Origin: RYN-230 sp963793825
Lineage (GTDB): Bacteria > Actinomycetota > Actinomycetes > Streptosporangiales > Streptosporangiaceae
NCBI GenBank assembly: GCA_963793825.1
Contig: CAWCBE010000007.1
Coordinates: 930,001-994,000, forward strand
DNA: 64,000 bases
Direction of reading: 5' to 3'
Positions 26,532 through 34,340 of this stretch are shown in pieces. Within the stretch, counting starts at the first letter, position 1. Every line of letters starts with the position of its first letter. The notes under the pieces are model-generated. The model made no database searches and was not told the DNA's origin. It saw only the letters and a list, made by a program, of their open reading frames with translations. A program made the position numbers and the translations under genes.

Positions 26532-28987
26532 GCCGGGACGGCCCGGCCGATGCGGTCCACCGGGGAGACCAGCTGACCGCCCCCGATGAGCCGCGGACCG
26601 GCGCTACGGCACCGGGCACGAAGCAGGTACGACGGTGGCTGCCGTCCGCTCGTTACCGTCATCCGGGCGACGTTATCCGCCTCATCATCAGCGGCCTGGT
26701 GCTGGCGGGGATGCTCGCGGCCGCCGTGCTGGCCCCTGGCCGCCTGCTCCGGCCGGCCGCGCCTGCCGTGACCTGGCTCGGCGCTGACGCGGCCGGACAT
26801 CTGCTCACTGCCGTGCTGCAGGTGGCCTTCGTCGTCACGGCCGCCGGGGTCGCCGCCGCTGCGCTGCGGCACCGCCGGTTCCGCCTGCTGGCAGGCCTGG
26901 CCGCCGGTGCCGCCGTAGCCGGCGGCGCGCTCACGGGAATCTTGTACCTGGCCGGCGATCAGCACCCGCACCCGGTCACGGCCGCGGCCGGGCACAGCTC
27001 GTTGCTGGCCAGCGCGGCGTTTCCCGGGCCGGCCCTGCTCGCCGCGGCCGCTGCGGTCACCGTGGCCGCAGCTCCGTGGCTGAGCCGTCCCTGGCGCCGG
27101 GCGGCGTGGCTCACCCTGGGCGCCGCGGCGGCGGCCCGGCTGATCACCGGGACGGTCCTGCCCGCCGAACTGATCCTCGCGCTCGCCGCCGGGGTGACGG
27201 TCGGCGCCGGCGTGCTGGTGGCGTTCGGCGTGCCCGACCGGCGGATCGGACCCGACGGGATCGGGGCCGCGCTGCGGTCCGCCGGGCTGCCGGTGACTTG
27301 CGTCGAGCCGGCCCACGTCGAGGCGAAGGGCTCCCGGCCGTTCGTGGCGGTCACCGGTGACGGGCGGCGGCTGTTCATCAAGGCCCTTGGCTCCGATCAG
27401 CGTGACGCCGACCTGCTCTACCGGGCATACCGGTTCGCCCGGCTGCGCAACGTCGGCGACACCTGGCCTGCGGCGTCGGTCATCCGGGCCGTCGAGCACC
27501 AGGCCCTCATCGGCCTGAGCGCCGCGCGGGCGGGCGTCCGCGTCCCTGGCGTTGACCGGGTGGTCAAGGCCGGCAGCGGGACCGCGCTGCTGGTCATGGA
27601 ACGGGTGGACGGCAGCTCGCTCGGCCAGTTCCCGGCTCAGCGGATCAGCGACGAACTCCTCCAGCGGCTCTGGGCCGAAGTGGACGGGCTGCACCGGGCG
27701 GGCATCGCCCACCGGTCCCTGCGCGCGGCCAACGTGATGGTCGACCGCGACATGCGGCCGTGGCTGACCGACTTCAGCTTTTCGGAGCTGGCCGCCACCC
27801 AGCGGCAAAGGGACCTGGACCTCGCCGAGCTGCTGGCGTCGCTGGCCACCCTGGCCGGCCCGGACCGGGCCGTGTCCAGCGCCGCCACGGTCATCGGCGC
27901 CCAGCGGCTGGCGCCCGCCGTGCCGTTGCTGCAGCCGCTCGCCCTGTCGGCCGCCACCCGGCATGCCGTTGCTCAGGATGATGGCCTGCTCGCGGCAACC
28001 AGATCCGCCGCCGCGGCGGCCAGCGGGCTGAAGGAGCAGCCGCTGGCCCGCCTCCAGCGGGTCCGGCCCCGCACCCTGCTGGCCATCGCCGCCGCGGCCG
28101 GCGCCTTCTATTTCATCCTGCCCCAGCTCGCACAGGTGAGCAGCAGCTGGCAGGCCCTGCAGTCCGCGCACTGGGCCTGGCTGCCCGTCATCATCGCCGC
28201 CTCGGCCCTGACCTACCTGGCCAGCGCGGCCGCGCTAATCGGCGCCGTACCCGGCCCGGTACCGTTCTGGCCGGCCACCCTGACCCAGGCCGCCTCATCG
28301 TTCGTCAACCGGGTCTCCCCCGCCAACGTCGGCGGCATGGCACTCAACGCCCGGTTCCTGCAGAAATCCGGGGTCTCGCCCAGCGCCGGCGTCGCCGCGG
28401 TCGGAGTCAACGCCCTGATGGGAGCCGTGGCTCACCTGATCCTCCTGGTGATCTTCTTCACCCTGGCCGGCCACCGGATGGCGCAGGCGTTCAAGCTGCC
28501 GCCGGCCAGCAAGCTGCTGCTCATCCTGGCCCTGGCGGCCGCACTCACCGGGATCGTGCTGGCCACCCGCCGAGGCAGGCGGTTCGCCGCGACCCGGCTG
28601 CTGCCCGGCCTGCGATCCGCCGCCGCCAGCCTGCGCACGGTAGCGGCCAGCCCCCTCAAGCTGATCCTGCTGGCCGGCGGCTCCGCGCTGATCACCCTGG
28701 CCTACATCGGCGGCCTCGCCGCCTCAGTGCAGGCCTTCGGCGGCGGCGCCGGGATCATCGCGATTGGCGCCGTCTATCTCGGCGCCGCGCTCATCGCCGC
28801 CGCCTCCCCCACCCCTGGAGGCCTCGGCGCTATCGAGGCCGCCCTGGTCGCGGGGCTGACCGGCATCGGCCTGCCCGCCGGGCCCGCCGTCTCAGCAGTT
28901 CTCACCTACCGGCTGGCCACGTACTGGCTGCCGGTCATCCCCGGATGGGTCTGCCTGCGGATCCTGCAAAAGCAAGACTACGTATAG
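26528..28987 (+). CDS. Fusion: membrane helices + kinase-like domain + MprF/LPG-synthase-type flippase domain
   Basis: An 819-aa protein. Residues ~45-240 are Ala-rich membrane helices. Residues ~250-470 are a kinase-like domain with Lys285 (LFIKAL), Glu in AVEHQALIG, a loop H395-R-S397-LRAAN402 where the usual catalytic Asp is Ser, and Asp415 in LTDFSF. Residues ~510-819 form the flippase-like region of MprF/LPG_synthase_TM proteins, including FVNRVSPANVGGMALNARFL and ASPTPGGLGAIEAALVAGL. The C-terminal lysyltransferase domain of MprF is absent. The frame is open upstream to 25940, but the ATG at 26528 overlaps the PAP2 stop and starts this domain layout. Lipid or lipid-linked sugar translocation is inferred. 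Confidence 0.82.
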   Translation: MSRDGPADAVHRGDQLTAPDEPRTGATAPGTKQVRRWLPSARYRHPGDVIRLIISGLVLAGMLAAAVLAPGRLLRPAAPAVTWLGADAAGHLLTAVLQVAFVVTAAGVAAAALRHRRFRLLAGLAAGAAVAGGALTGILYLAGDQHPHPVTAAAGHSSLLASAAFPGPALLAAAAAVTVAAAPWLSRPWRRAAWLTLGAAAAARLITGTVLPAELILALAAGVTVGAGVLVAFGVPDRRIGPDGIGAALRSAGLPVTCVEPAHVEAKGSRPFVAVTGDGRRLFIKALGSDQRDADLLYRAYRFARLRNVGDTWPAASVIRAVEHQALIGLSAARAGVRVPGVDRVVKAGSGTALLVMERVDGSSLGQFPAQRISDELLQRLWAEVDGLHRAGIAHRSLRAANVMVDRDMRPWLTDFSFSELAATQRQRDLDLAELLASLATLAGPDRAVSSAATVIGAQRLAPAVPLLQPLALSAATRHAVAQDDGLLAATRSAAAAASGLKEQPLARLQRVRPRTLLAIAAAAGAFYFILPQLAQVSSSWQALQSAHWAWLPVIIAASALTYLASAAALIGAVPGPVPFWPATLTQAASSFVNRVSPANVGGMALNARFLQKSGVSPSAGVAAVGVNALMGAVAHLILLVIFFTLAGHRMAQAFKLPPASKLLLILALAAALTGIVLATRRGRRFAATRLLPGLRSAAASLRTVAASPLKLILLAGGSALITLAYIGGLAASVQAFGGGAGIIAIGAVYLGAALIAAASPTPGGLGAIEAALVAGLTGIGLPAGPAVSAVLTYRLATYWLPVIPGWVCLRILQKQDYV

Positions 28988-29050
28988 CGCCCGGCGGCCC
29001 AGGGCGCCTTCATCAGCGCGATGCCCGGACATTCCGGCGCGGCGGCTGGC

Positions 29051-29998
29051 TTACAGCTCGGGATGCACCCGGTCCGGGTTGTGTTCCGACAGCACCGACG
29101 GGGGCCCGATGATGGCCCGGTCCGGTTTGCCGATGACCTCTTCATCCTTGCCCGCGTAGTCGATCTTCGCCAGCACGTGCCTTATCGCCTCGAGCCGGGC
29201 TCGCTTCTTATCGTTGCTCTTGACCACCGTCCACGGGGCCTCGGCCGTGTCGGTATAGAAGAACATCGCTTCCTTCGCCTCGGTGTACTCCTCCCACTTG
29301 TCCAGCGACTCGATGTCCATCGGGCTCAGTTTCCACTGCCGTACCGGGTTGACCCGGCGGATAATGAACCGCGTGCGCTGCTCGGCGCTGGTCACCGAGA
29401 ACCAGAATTTCGTCAGGTCCAGCCCGGAGCGGATCAGCATGCGCTCGAACTCCGGTGCCTCCCGCATGAACTCCTCGTATTCCGGCTGAGTGCAGAAGCC
29501 CATCACCCGTTCCACGCCCGCACGGTTGTACCAGGATCGGTCGAACAAGACGATCTCGCCTGCTGCGGGCAGGTGCGGCACGTAGCGCTGCAGGTACCAC
29601 TGGGTCTGTTCCCGCTCGCTTGGCTTCGCCAGCGCCACGACCTGCGCGCCGCGGGGGTTCAGGTGCTCGGTGAACCGCTTGATGGTGCCGCCCTTGCCGG
29701 CCGCGTCCCGGCCCTCGAACACGATCACGATGCGCTGCCCGGTGGCCTTCACCCAGTTCTGCAGCTTGACGAGCTCGATCTGAAGCGGGCGCTTCTCGTA
29801 CTCGTACTGATGCCGCGTCATCCGCTCGTGGTAGGGGTAGTCCTCGCGCCAGGTATCTACCGTCCGGCCGTCCGGCCAGCGCAGGACGGGATCGTCGTGC
29901 TCATCGTCGTCGTCCACGGTCAGGCCGGCCAGGAGGTCTTGGTCGGACGCCCAGTCCGCCGGCAGCGCGTTGAAGTTATCGACGGGTTCACTGGTCAT
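29051..29998 (-). CDS. ppk2: Polyphosphate kinase 2 (PPK2 family)
   Basis: A 315-aa P-loop kinase that transfers phosphate between polyphosphate and nucleoside di- or monophosphates. Walker A is IVFEGRDAAGKGGTIKRF, the lid/Arg region is PKPSERE-like (LAKPSEREQTQWYLQRYV), and Walker B is IVLFDRSWYNRAGVERVMGFC. The tail (MDIESLDKWEEYTEAKEAMF, SNDKKRARLEAIRHVL) is typical of PPK2 class I or III; class cannot be fixed by eye. ATG at 29998 is chosen; the frame extends to 30067, and ribosome sites there are also weak. It lies 150 bp downstream of the damaged sugar operon and convergent with the flippase gene. Confidence 0.9.
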   Translation of the reverse strand: MTSEPVDNFNALPADWASDQDLLAGLTVDDDDEHDDPVLRWPDGRTVDTWREDYPYHERMTRHQYEYEKRPLQIELVKLQNWVKATGQRIVIVFEGRDAAGKGGTIKRFTEHLNPRGAQVVALAKPSEREQTQWYLQRYVPHLPAAGEIVLFDRSWYNRAGVERVMGFCTQPEYEEFMREAPEFERMLIRSGLDLTKFWFSVTSAEQRTRFIIRRVNPVRQWKLSPMDIESLDKWEEYTEAKEAMFFYTDTAEAPWTVVKSNDKKRARLEAIRHVLAKIDYAGKDEEVIGKPDRAIIGPPSVLSEHNPDRVHPEL

Positions 29999-30529
29999 GT
30001 CACTAGCACAGCACATCCCCGTCGCCCGGTCACCAGCAGGCGGTCTCTGCGTGCCGGACGCAACCATCTGGTGGCCAGGTGGGGCGGCAATCAGGTAATT
30101 GCTATAGCTGCCACCAGGCGTCGCTGATCATTGCCGTTGCGGAGTCCCCGTCAGGCCTGAAAGGCTGTGCGCCAGGTGTGGATCGGCTCATAGCCAAGAA
30201 CCACGCGCGCTTTCTCGATAGAGATCAGCGATTCATGGCCACTGAAGGACTCGTGGCGGTCCACATCTGGGAGCATCTCGTCCAGCAGCGCGCTCGTGGG
30301 CCGCAGCATGACCGTATCCGGGCTGGCAATGCCGAAGACGTGCGCGCCGGTGGCCTGGTACTCCAGTGCCTTGCGAACGGCCTGGGCTCCGTCCCGCGAG
30401 TCGATGTAGGACCAGAGGTTCCAGCTGCGCGTGGATGGATCGCGGTCGAAGTCGGGGAACTGCGGATAGTCCGTCTCGTCTACGACGTTAGAGAACCGCA
30501 GGCCGATCATCTTGAGTTCAGGTTCCCAG

Positions 30530-30537
30530 TGGCACAG
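30530..30537. repeat. 8-bp target-site duplication, left copy (TGGCACAG)
   Basis: The same TGGCACAG occurs at 31940-31947 directly outside the right inverted repeat. Eight base pairs fits ISAs1-family insertion. Its presence in perfect form means the insertion is intact and fairly recent. Confidence 0.92.
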
Positions 30538-30556
30538 CCACGGCCGTTCCAAGATC
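30538..30556. repeat. Left terminal inverted repeat of the IS (19 bp)
   Basis: CCACGGCCGTTCCAAGATC, a perfect reverse complement of 31921-31939. It marks the transposase recognition end and lies next to the left target duplicate. Confidence 0.93.
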
Positions 30557-30635
30557 GTTTTATGGGTTTGAGTCACGATTCGTGGCGGGGTGTTGCGATG
30601 TGATCATGAGCGGCGTGCCGGACAGGGGAATGTGA

Positions 30636-30690
30636 CGAAGCTCCGGTAGGAACAGGGGTCCTCTCACAGATCCCAGCCACCGGAGCTTCG
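30636..30690 (+). promoter_or_regulatory. Stem-loop masking the transposase ribosome-binding site
   Basis: CGAAGCTCCGGT (30636-30647) and ACCGGAGCTTCG (30679-30690) are perfect 12-base complements separated by 31 nt. The GGAG that serves the GTG start at 30693 lies inside the right arm. Transcripts entering from outside would fold and hide it, while an internal start within the loop would leave it free. That is a known way for insertion sequences to limit transposase synthesis; here it is inferred from the fold. Confidence 0.6.
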
Positions 30691-30692
30691 CC

Positions 30693-31922
30693 GTGGGTCA
30701 GTCTGTCATTTATGCTGCTGCGTCCGCGCCGGCAGGGCCGATCGTGTCTGTCCCGGTACCGGATGCCGGCGGTGACCTGCTGCAACTGTTCGCCGGGGTG
30801 CCGGATGGCCGGGTCGGCCAGGGCAGGGATCATCCTGTTGCGGCCGTGCTGGCGCTGGCTGCGGCGGCGGTCGTGGCCGGGATGAAGGGCTATACCGCGA
30901 TCACTGGCTGGGTCGCTGACGTGCCGCCGGTGATCCTGGCCGATTTGTACCTGCGCAGCGGTGCCGCTCCCGCGCCGCCGCCGTCGAAGACCACGATCTG
31001 GCGGGTACTGACCGATGCCGACGCCGGGGCATTGGACGTGGCGGCCGGTACGTGGCTGATGAATCTCGCCGGGTTCAGCACTGCGGCCACGGCCGGCCGG
31101 GATGCCGGCGAGGAGGACTGCTCGCCGGCGTTGATGCAGGTGAGGCTGGACGGCAAGGCGGTCAGGGGCGCGAAAGACGCTGACGGGAACCAGGTCCGGC
31201 TGCTCGCGGCCCTGGTCGGCCCGGACGCCGCCTCCTCGGTGGTCGCCGCCCAGGCAGAGGTCGGCAAGAAGACGAACGAGGTACCGATGGCCCCGGTGGT
31301 CCTCGGCCAGATCGACCTGGAAGACAAGATCGTGACCGCGGACGCGCTGCACACGGTGAAGGCCACCGCGAACCACATCCATGAGCACGGCGGCGAGTTC
31401 GTGCTTCCGGTGAAGGAGAACCGGCGGGCACTGTTCGGTGCTCTCAACGCGCTGCCTTGGGGCCAGGTTCCGGTCGCTCATACCGCCACCGATAAAGGCC
31501 ACGGCCGGATCACCACCCGCACCATCCAGGTCTTGCCCGCCCCCGACGACCTGCCGTTCCCGCACGTCAGCCAGGTGTTCCTCATCGAACGGTACGTCAC
31601 GGACCTGCACGGCCAGCCGATCTCGGCCGTCGCCGCACTCGGCGTCGCCAGCCCGGAACCCGGGCAGGCAAACGCCGCCGACCTGGCCGGCTACGTCCGG
31701 GAACAGTGGTCGATCGAGTCTCTTCACTGGCTGCGCGACACCCTGTATCAAGAGGACAAATCCCAGGTCAGAACCCGATCCGGACCCAGGGTCATGGCTT
31801 CTCTGCGGAACCTCGCAATCGGCGCACTCCGCCTGGCCGGACGCATCGACGTCACCGAAGCCACCCGATGGGCAGGACGCTCCATGGGCCGCCCATTCAC
31901 CATCCTCGGACTCACATCATGA
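30693..31922 (+). CDS. ISAs1-family transposase
   Basis: A 409-aa DDE transposase. The N-terminal domain has HPVAAVLALAAAAVVAGMKGYTAITGW, matching the DUF4338/DDE_Tnp_1-associated N-domain of ISAs1 proteins. The catalytic region starts MQVRLDGKAVRGAKD (first Asp), then IVTADALHTVKATANHI (second Asp), and HGGEFVLPVKENRRALFGAL. The C-terminal block EQWSIESLHWLRDTLYQEDKSQVRT supplies the Glu and the Y-x2-R-like signature. It is full length and undamaged. The GTG start at 30693 follows a GGAG held within a stem-loop. The stop (31920-31922) reaches into the right inverted repeat. Confidence 0.93.
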   Translation: MGQSVIYAAASAPAGPIVSVPVPDAGGDLLQLFAGVPDGRVGQGRDHPVAAVLALAAAAVVAGMKGYTAITGWVADVPPVILADLYLRSGAAPAPPPSKTTIWRVLTDADAGALDVAAGTWLMNLAGFSTAATAGRDAGEEDCSPALMQVRLDGKAVRGAKDADGNQVRLLAALVGPDAASSVVAAQAEVGKKTNEVPMAPVVLGQIDLEDKIVTADALHTVKATANHIHEHGGEFVLPVKENRRALFGALNALPWGQVPVAHTATDKGHGRITTRTIQVLPAPDDLPFPHVSQVFLIERYVTDLHGQPISAVAALGVASPEPGQANAADLAGYVREQWSIESLHWLRDTLYQEDKSQVRTRSGPRVMASLRNLAIGALRLAGRIDVTEATRWAGRSMGRPFTILGLTS

Positions 31923-31939
31923 TCTTGGAACGGCCGTGG
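31921..31939. repeat. Right terminal inverted repeat of the IS (19 bp)
   Basis: GATCTTGGAACGGCCGTGG, a perfect reverse complement of the left repeat. The transposase stop codon overlaps its first two bases. Confidence 0.93.
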
Positions 31940-31947
31940 TGGCACAG
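31940..31947. repeat. 8-bp target-site duplication, right copy (TGGCACAG)
   Basis: Identical to 30530-30537. Deleting the element with one copy restores the epimerase frame exactly, which confirms the boundary. Confidence 0.92.
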
Positions 31948-32420
31948 CTGACGGACCATCTCTTCTTCGAGGCACTTGGCGAGGGCGTAAGCCACTTCCG
32001 GGCGGGCAGGGTAGTCCTCGTCGACCGGGACATACGGCGGCGGCCGGTGAAAGGGATAGCCGTAAAGGGTCTCGCTCGAGGCCCAGGCGATATTGGTGAT
32101 TCCCGCCACGCGGGCAGCCGAGTACACGTGATAGCTGCACGTGATGTTGTTGACGAAAGTCGCCGCGTTGCCCGCGTGGGTGGGACCCGGGATCGCCGCA
32201 AGGTGAACGAGGGCATCGACGCCATCGTGCAGGGAGTCGATGCCGCGCAGCGCCTCGACAGCCTGGCCGTAGTCCCGGAGGTCGATCCTGGTGAAGGTGG
32301 CGGGACCCGGCGATGGCGGCGGCACGAGGTCAAAGTTGAAGACGGTATACCCGTGCTCAGAAAGCTCATTAATGACAGCGCGGCCAAGCTTCCCGCTGCC
32401 ACCGGTAATGGCCACCTTGG

Positions 32421-33302
32421 TCATGCGCGCTCCGGGTAGCTATGAGACTCGCCGTCACGTGATCGGGTCGGCCAGGACTCGGCGATGGCAGCCACGAGCT
32501 CAATGTCATTCGCCAAGTCCGAGAGGTCAGGCAATGGCTCGCCGGAGGCCCCGGAGACAGCGCCGTGCAACCGCCGCCACGACACGCGCGAGGTCGTCTC
32601 GTACCATGTCGGCTGGGCCGTAACGCCGGCCCCGTCCACGATCCAGGCCGCGGCAGGTTCGGCCGTGTCTCCCGTCGGCACGACCAGGTGCGTTTCGGCG
32701 GTGGCACCGTAGGCGGCCAGGCGCGCGGCGGGCGGCGACACCGCGGAGCGTACGGCCGCCAGGGCGACGGTGGATGCCCCGCGGACCCCGTCCACCGTGT
32801 AACCGTCCACGTCCTGCACCGCGAACCGCGCGGCATCGAGCGGCCCGGTCACTGCCCGCAGCAGAACGACATGGTCGAGCAGTACATCCGCCCACTGGCC
32901 GCGGTGATCGCCGGCTACCTGGGCCACGCTGTCGATGAGGCTGACATCGGGTAGCCGTCCGGCCATGGCGCGAGCAAGCTGCGGAACGGCCGGGTTCGAT
33001 GCCCAGGCCGTTTCCACGACCACCGCCGTTCCCGCGCTGGCGGCCGCCGCAGCCGCCGCACGGATGCGGCGGGGCGGCGGGCCGGTGACCGGGCGGACAA
33101 GCAGCACCCCGGCCGCACCCGAGCGGATCACCTCGGCCAGCGTCCCCAGCCAGCTGGGCGACTGGCCGTCGACCACGATCATCTGGGCCCCGTCCGGGCT
33201 GGCGGTCAGCGACATCGGAAGCGACGCCCAGACGGCGTGCTGGGACCGGATGAAGTCCGCGCCCGCTGGCTGCGCGATGGCCACCGTCGCCGCGGTCGTC
33301 AT
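32421..33302 (-). CDS. Unknown protein inside the sugar operon (293 aa)
   Basis: No family is recognised. The first ~130 residues alternate strands and helices: VAIAQPAGADFIRSQ, QMIVVDGQSPSWLGTLAEVI, GAAGVLLVRPVTGPPPRRI, AVVVETAWASNPAV. This looks like a Rossmann-like or oxidoreductase N-terminal fold without a clear Gly motif. The second half (DAARFAVQDVDGYTVDGVRG, LAAYGATAETHLVVPTGD) resembles the C-terminal part of Gfo/Idh proteins, though that is only an impression. It overlaps both neighbours by 4 bp (ATGA), so it is a translationally coupled operon member, between an oxidoreductase and an epimerase. A non-catalytic partner or an unusual dehydrogenase is possible. Confidence 0.7.
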   Translation of the reverse strand: MTTAATVAIAQPAGADFIRSQHAVWASLPMSLTASPDGAQMIVVDGQSPSWLGTLAEVIRSGAAGVLLVRPVTGPPPRRIRAAAAAAASAGTAVVVETAWASNPAVPQLARAMAGRLPDVSLIDSVAQVAGDHRGQWADVLLDHVVLLRAVTGPLDAARFAVQDVDGYTVDGVRGASTVALAAVRSAVSPPAARLAAYGATAETHLVVPTGDTAEPAAAWIVDGAGVTAQPTWYETTSRVSWRRLHGAVSGASGEPLPDLSDLANDIELVAAIAESWPTRSRDGESHSYPERA

Positions 33303-34340
33303 CGTGAACCCCCACTCAGCACGGCGGACGCGGCCCCGTCGGCGATGTCGGTGGCGAACGTCAGGTCATCGATCAGGTCCGTCAGCGGATAGCGGGGATC
33401 GGCCGCACCAGTGACGACATCATGCAGTTCCCGCCACTCGCCCTCGTACCCGTTGTGGGCAACGGCGGCGATGTGCCGCTCGCCGCGGTTGTCGCGGATC
33501 GTTGCGCTGGCCGAGCCAGCATGCACGTAGGACGGGGTGAAGAACACAGCCAGCGACCAGTCGTCGCCCCATACCTCGAGGCGCCAGTCCGGCTGCCAGA
33601 CAGGCCGCATGAACGCGACGAGATCAACTCTGCGCCCCGCTGCCGTCAGCGAGATCACGCCACCGAAAGGCGTGACGAACTCGGCATGACTGACCCGGTC
33701 GAGCTTCGGCGCCAGGGCCCTGATCAGCGGCAGGTCGTGGATCGACAGGCCGAGCACGAGCCCGCGGATCCGGGCGGCGCGCCCGGCTACGTCCAGCGCC
33801 CCGGCCGGGGCGGGCGAGAGCCAGGCTCGCGATCTCGGTCGCCCAGTCTTCGAAACGATCGTTGAACGGGAGCACGATCGTCGAGCGGATGATGTGGGCG
33901 GTGTCCAGCCGGTCCGCGCAAGCGTCAGCCGCCGCCAGCCAGCCAGGGTCGTAGGCGTGCATCGCTCCGACGACCAGGGGAATCCCGGATCCGGCGACGA
34001 CCGCGCCGATACGCTCGGCTTCTTCCCGGCTGGTCGCCAGCGGCTTCTCGCAGAGAATGCCGCGCTTGCCGGCCGCGCAGATCGCGGCGACCTGGTCGGC
34101 GTGGAACTGGTGCGGGCTGCAGACCGCAACCACATCCACGGCGGGGTTGTCGAGTACCGCCTGCACCGACTGGGCTGGCTCGGCCCCGGCATGGGCCGCG
34201 ACCGACCCGGCGACCTGGGCGTCCACGTCCATGACCGTGATGACCCGGAACCGATCGGCCAGGCGGGCCAGCGTCGGCAGGTGGATCGCCTGCGTCACTG
34301 GCCCGGCGCCGAGCAGGCCGACCCCGAGCGGCGGGGTCAT
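33299..34340 (-). pseudogene. Gfo/Idh/MocA-type oxidoreductase with a frameshift
   Basis: The N-terminal frame (34340 to about 33820) reads GVGLLGAGPVTQAIHLPTLA (NAD(P)-binding), VDVVAVCSPHQFHADQV and ILCEKPLATSREEAERI, the EKP catalytic-lysine motif. After FEDWATEIAS, the sequence only makes sense one frame away: GALDVAGRAARIRGLVLG, LSIHDLPLIRALAPKLDRVS (H-D near the substrate) and on to the stop at 33299. The shift lies at about 33800-33825 in CCCGCCCCGGCC-type sequence, where one extra base would do it. Reconstructed length ~346 aa matches the family. It overlaps the TIM-barrel gene upstream and the unknown gene downstream by 4 bp, so the operon architecture is preserved. Sequencing error and true mutation are both possible. 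Confidence 0.85.

Larger units (their letters stand above)
30538..31939 (+). mobile_element. Complete ISAs1-family insertion sequence, 1402 bp
   Basis: The ends are perfect 19-bp terminal inverted repeats: 30538-30556 and 31921-31939 (CCACGGCCGTTCCAAGATC and its complement). An 8-bp direct repeat flanks both ends. One transposase gene fills most of the element and reads on the plus strand, opposite to the interrupted host epimerase. Size, repeat length and duplication size fit ISAs1. All parts needed for movement look intact, so the element may be active. I saw no second copy in the window. Confidence 0.95.
30151..32424 (-). pseudogene. NAD-dependent epimerase/dehydratase (SDR), split by the ISAs1-family element
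   Basis: The two halves are 32424-31940 and 30529-30151. Removing the element and one 8-bp duplicate restores a single 287-codon frame across the junction (…VRQLCHWEPELKM…). The 5' half has the Rossmann motif VAITGGSGKLGRAV, ASSETLYG, and YALAK, the catalytic Tyr-x3-Lys. The 3' half supplies substrate-binding segments (LRFSNVVDETDYPQFPDF). Extended SDR enzymes of this type epimerise or dehydrogenate sugars. As it stands, the first half ends soon after the junction at SKIMM and the protein cannot be complete. Its start overlaps the upstream gene by 4 bp, so it was the last gene of the minus-strand sugar operon. Confidence 0.92.

Noticed and set aside
26336..28171. 611-codon minus-strand frame opposite the kinase-flippase gene
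   Set aside because: Gly/Gln/Arg-rich low-complexity sequence typical of antisense in GC-rich DNA.
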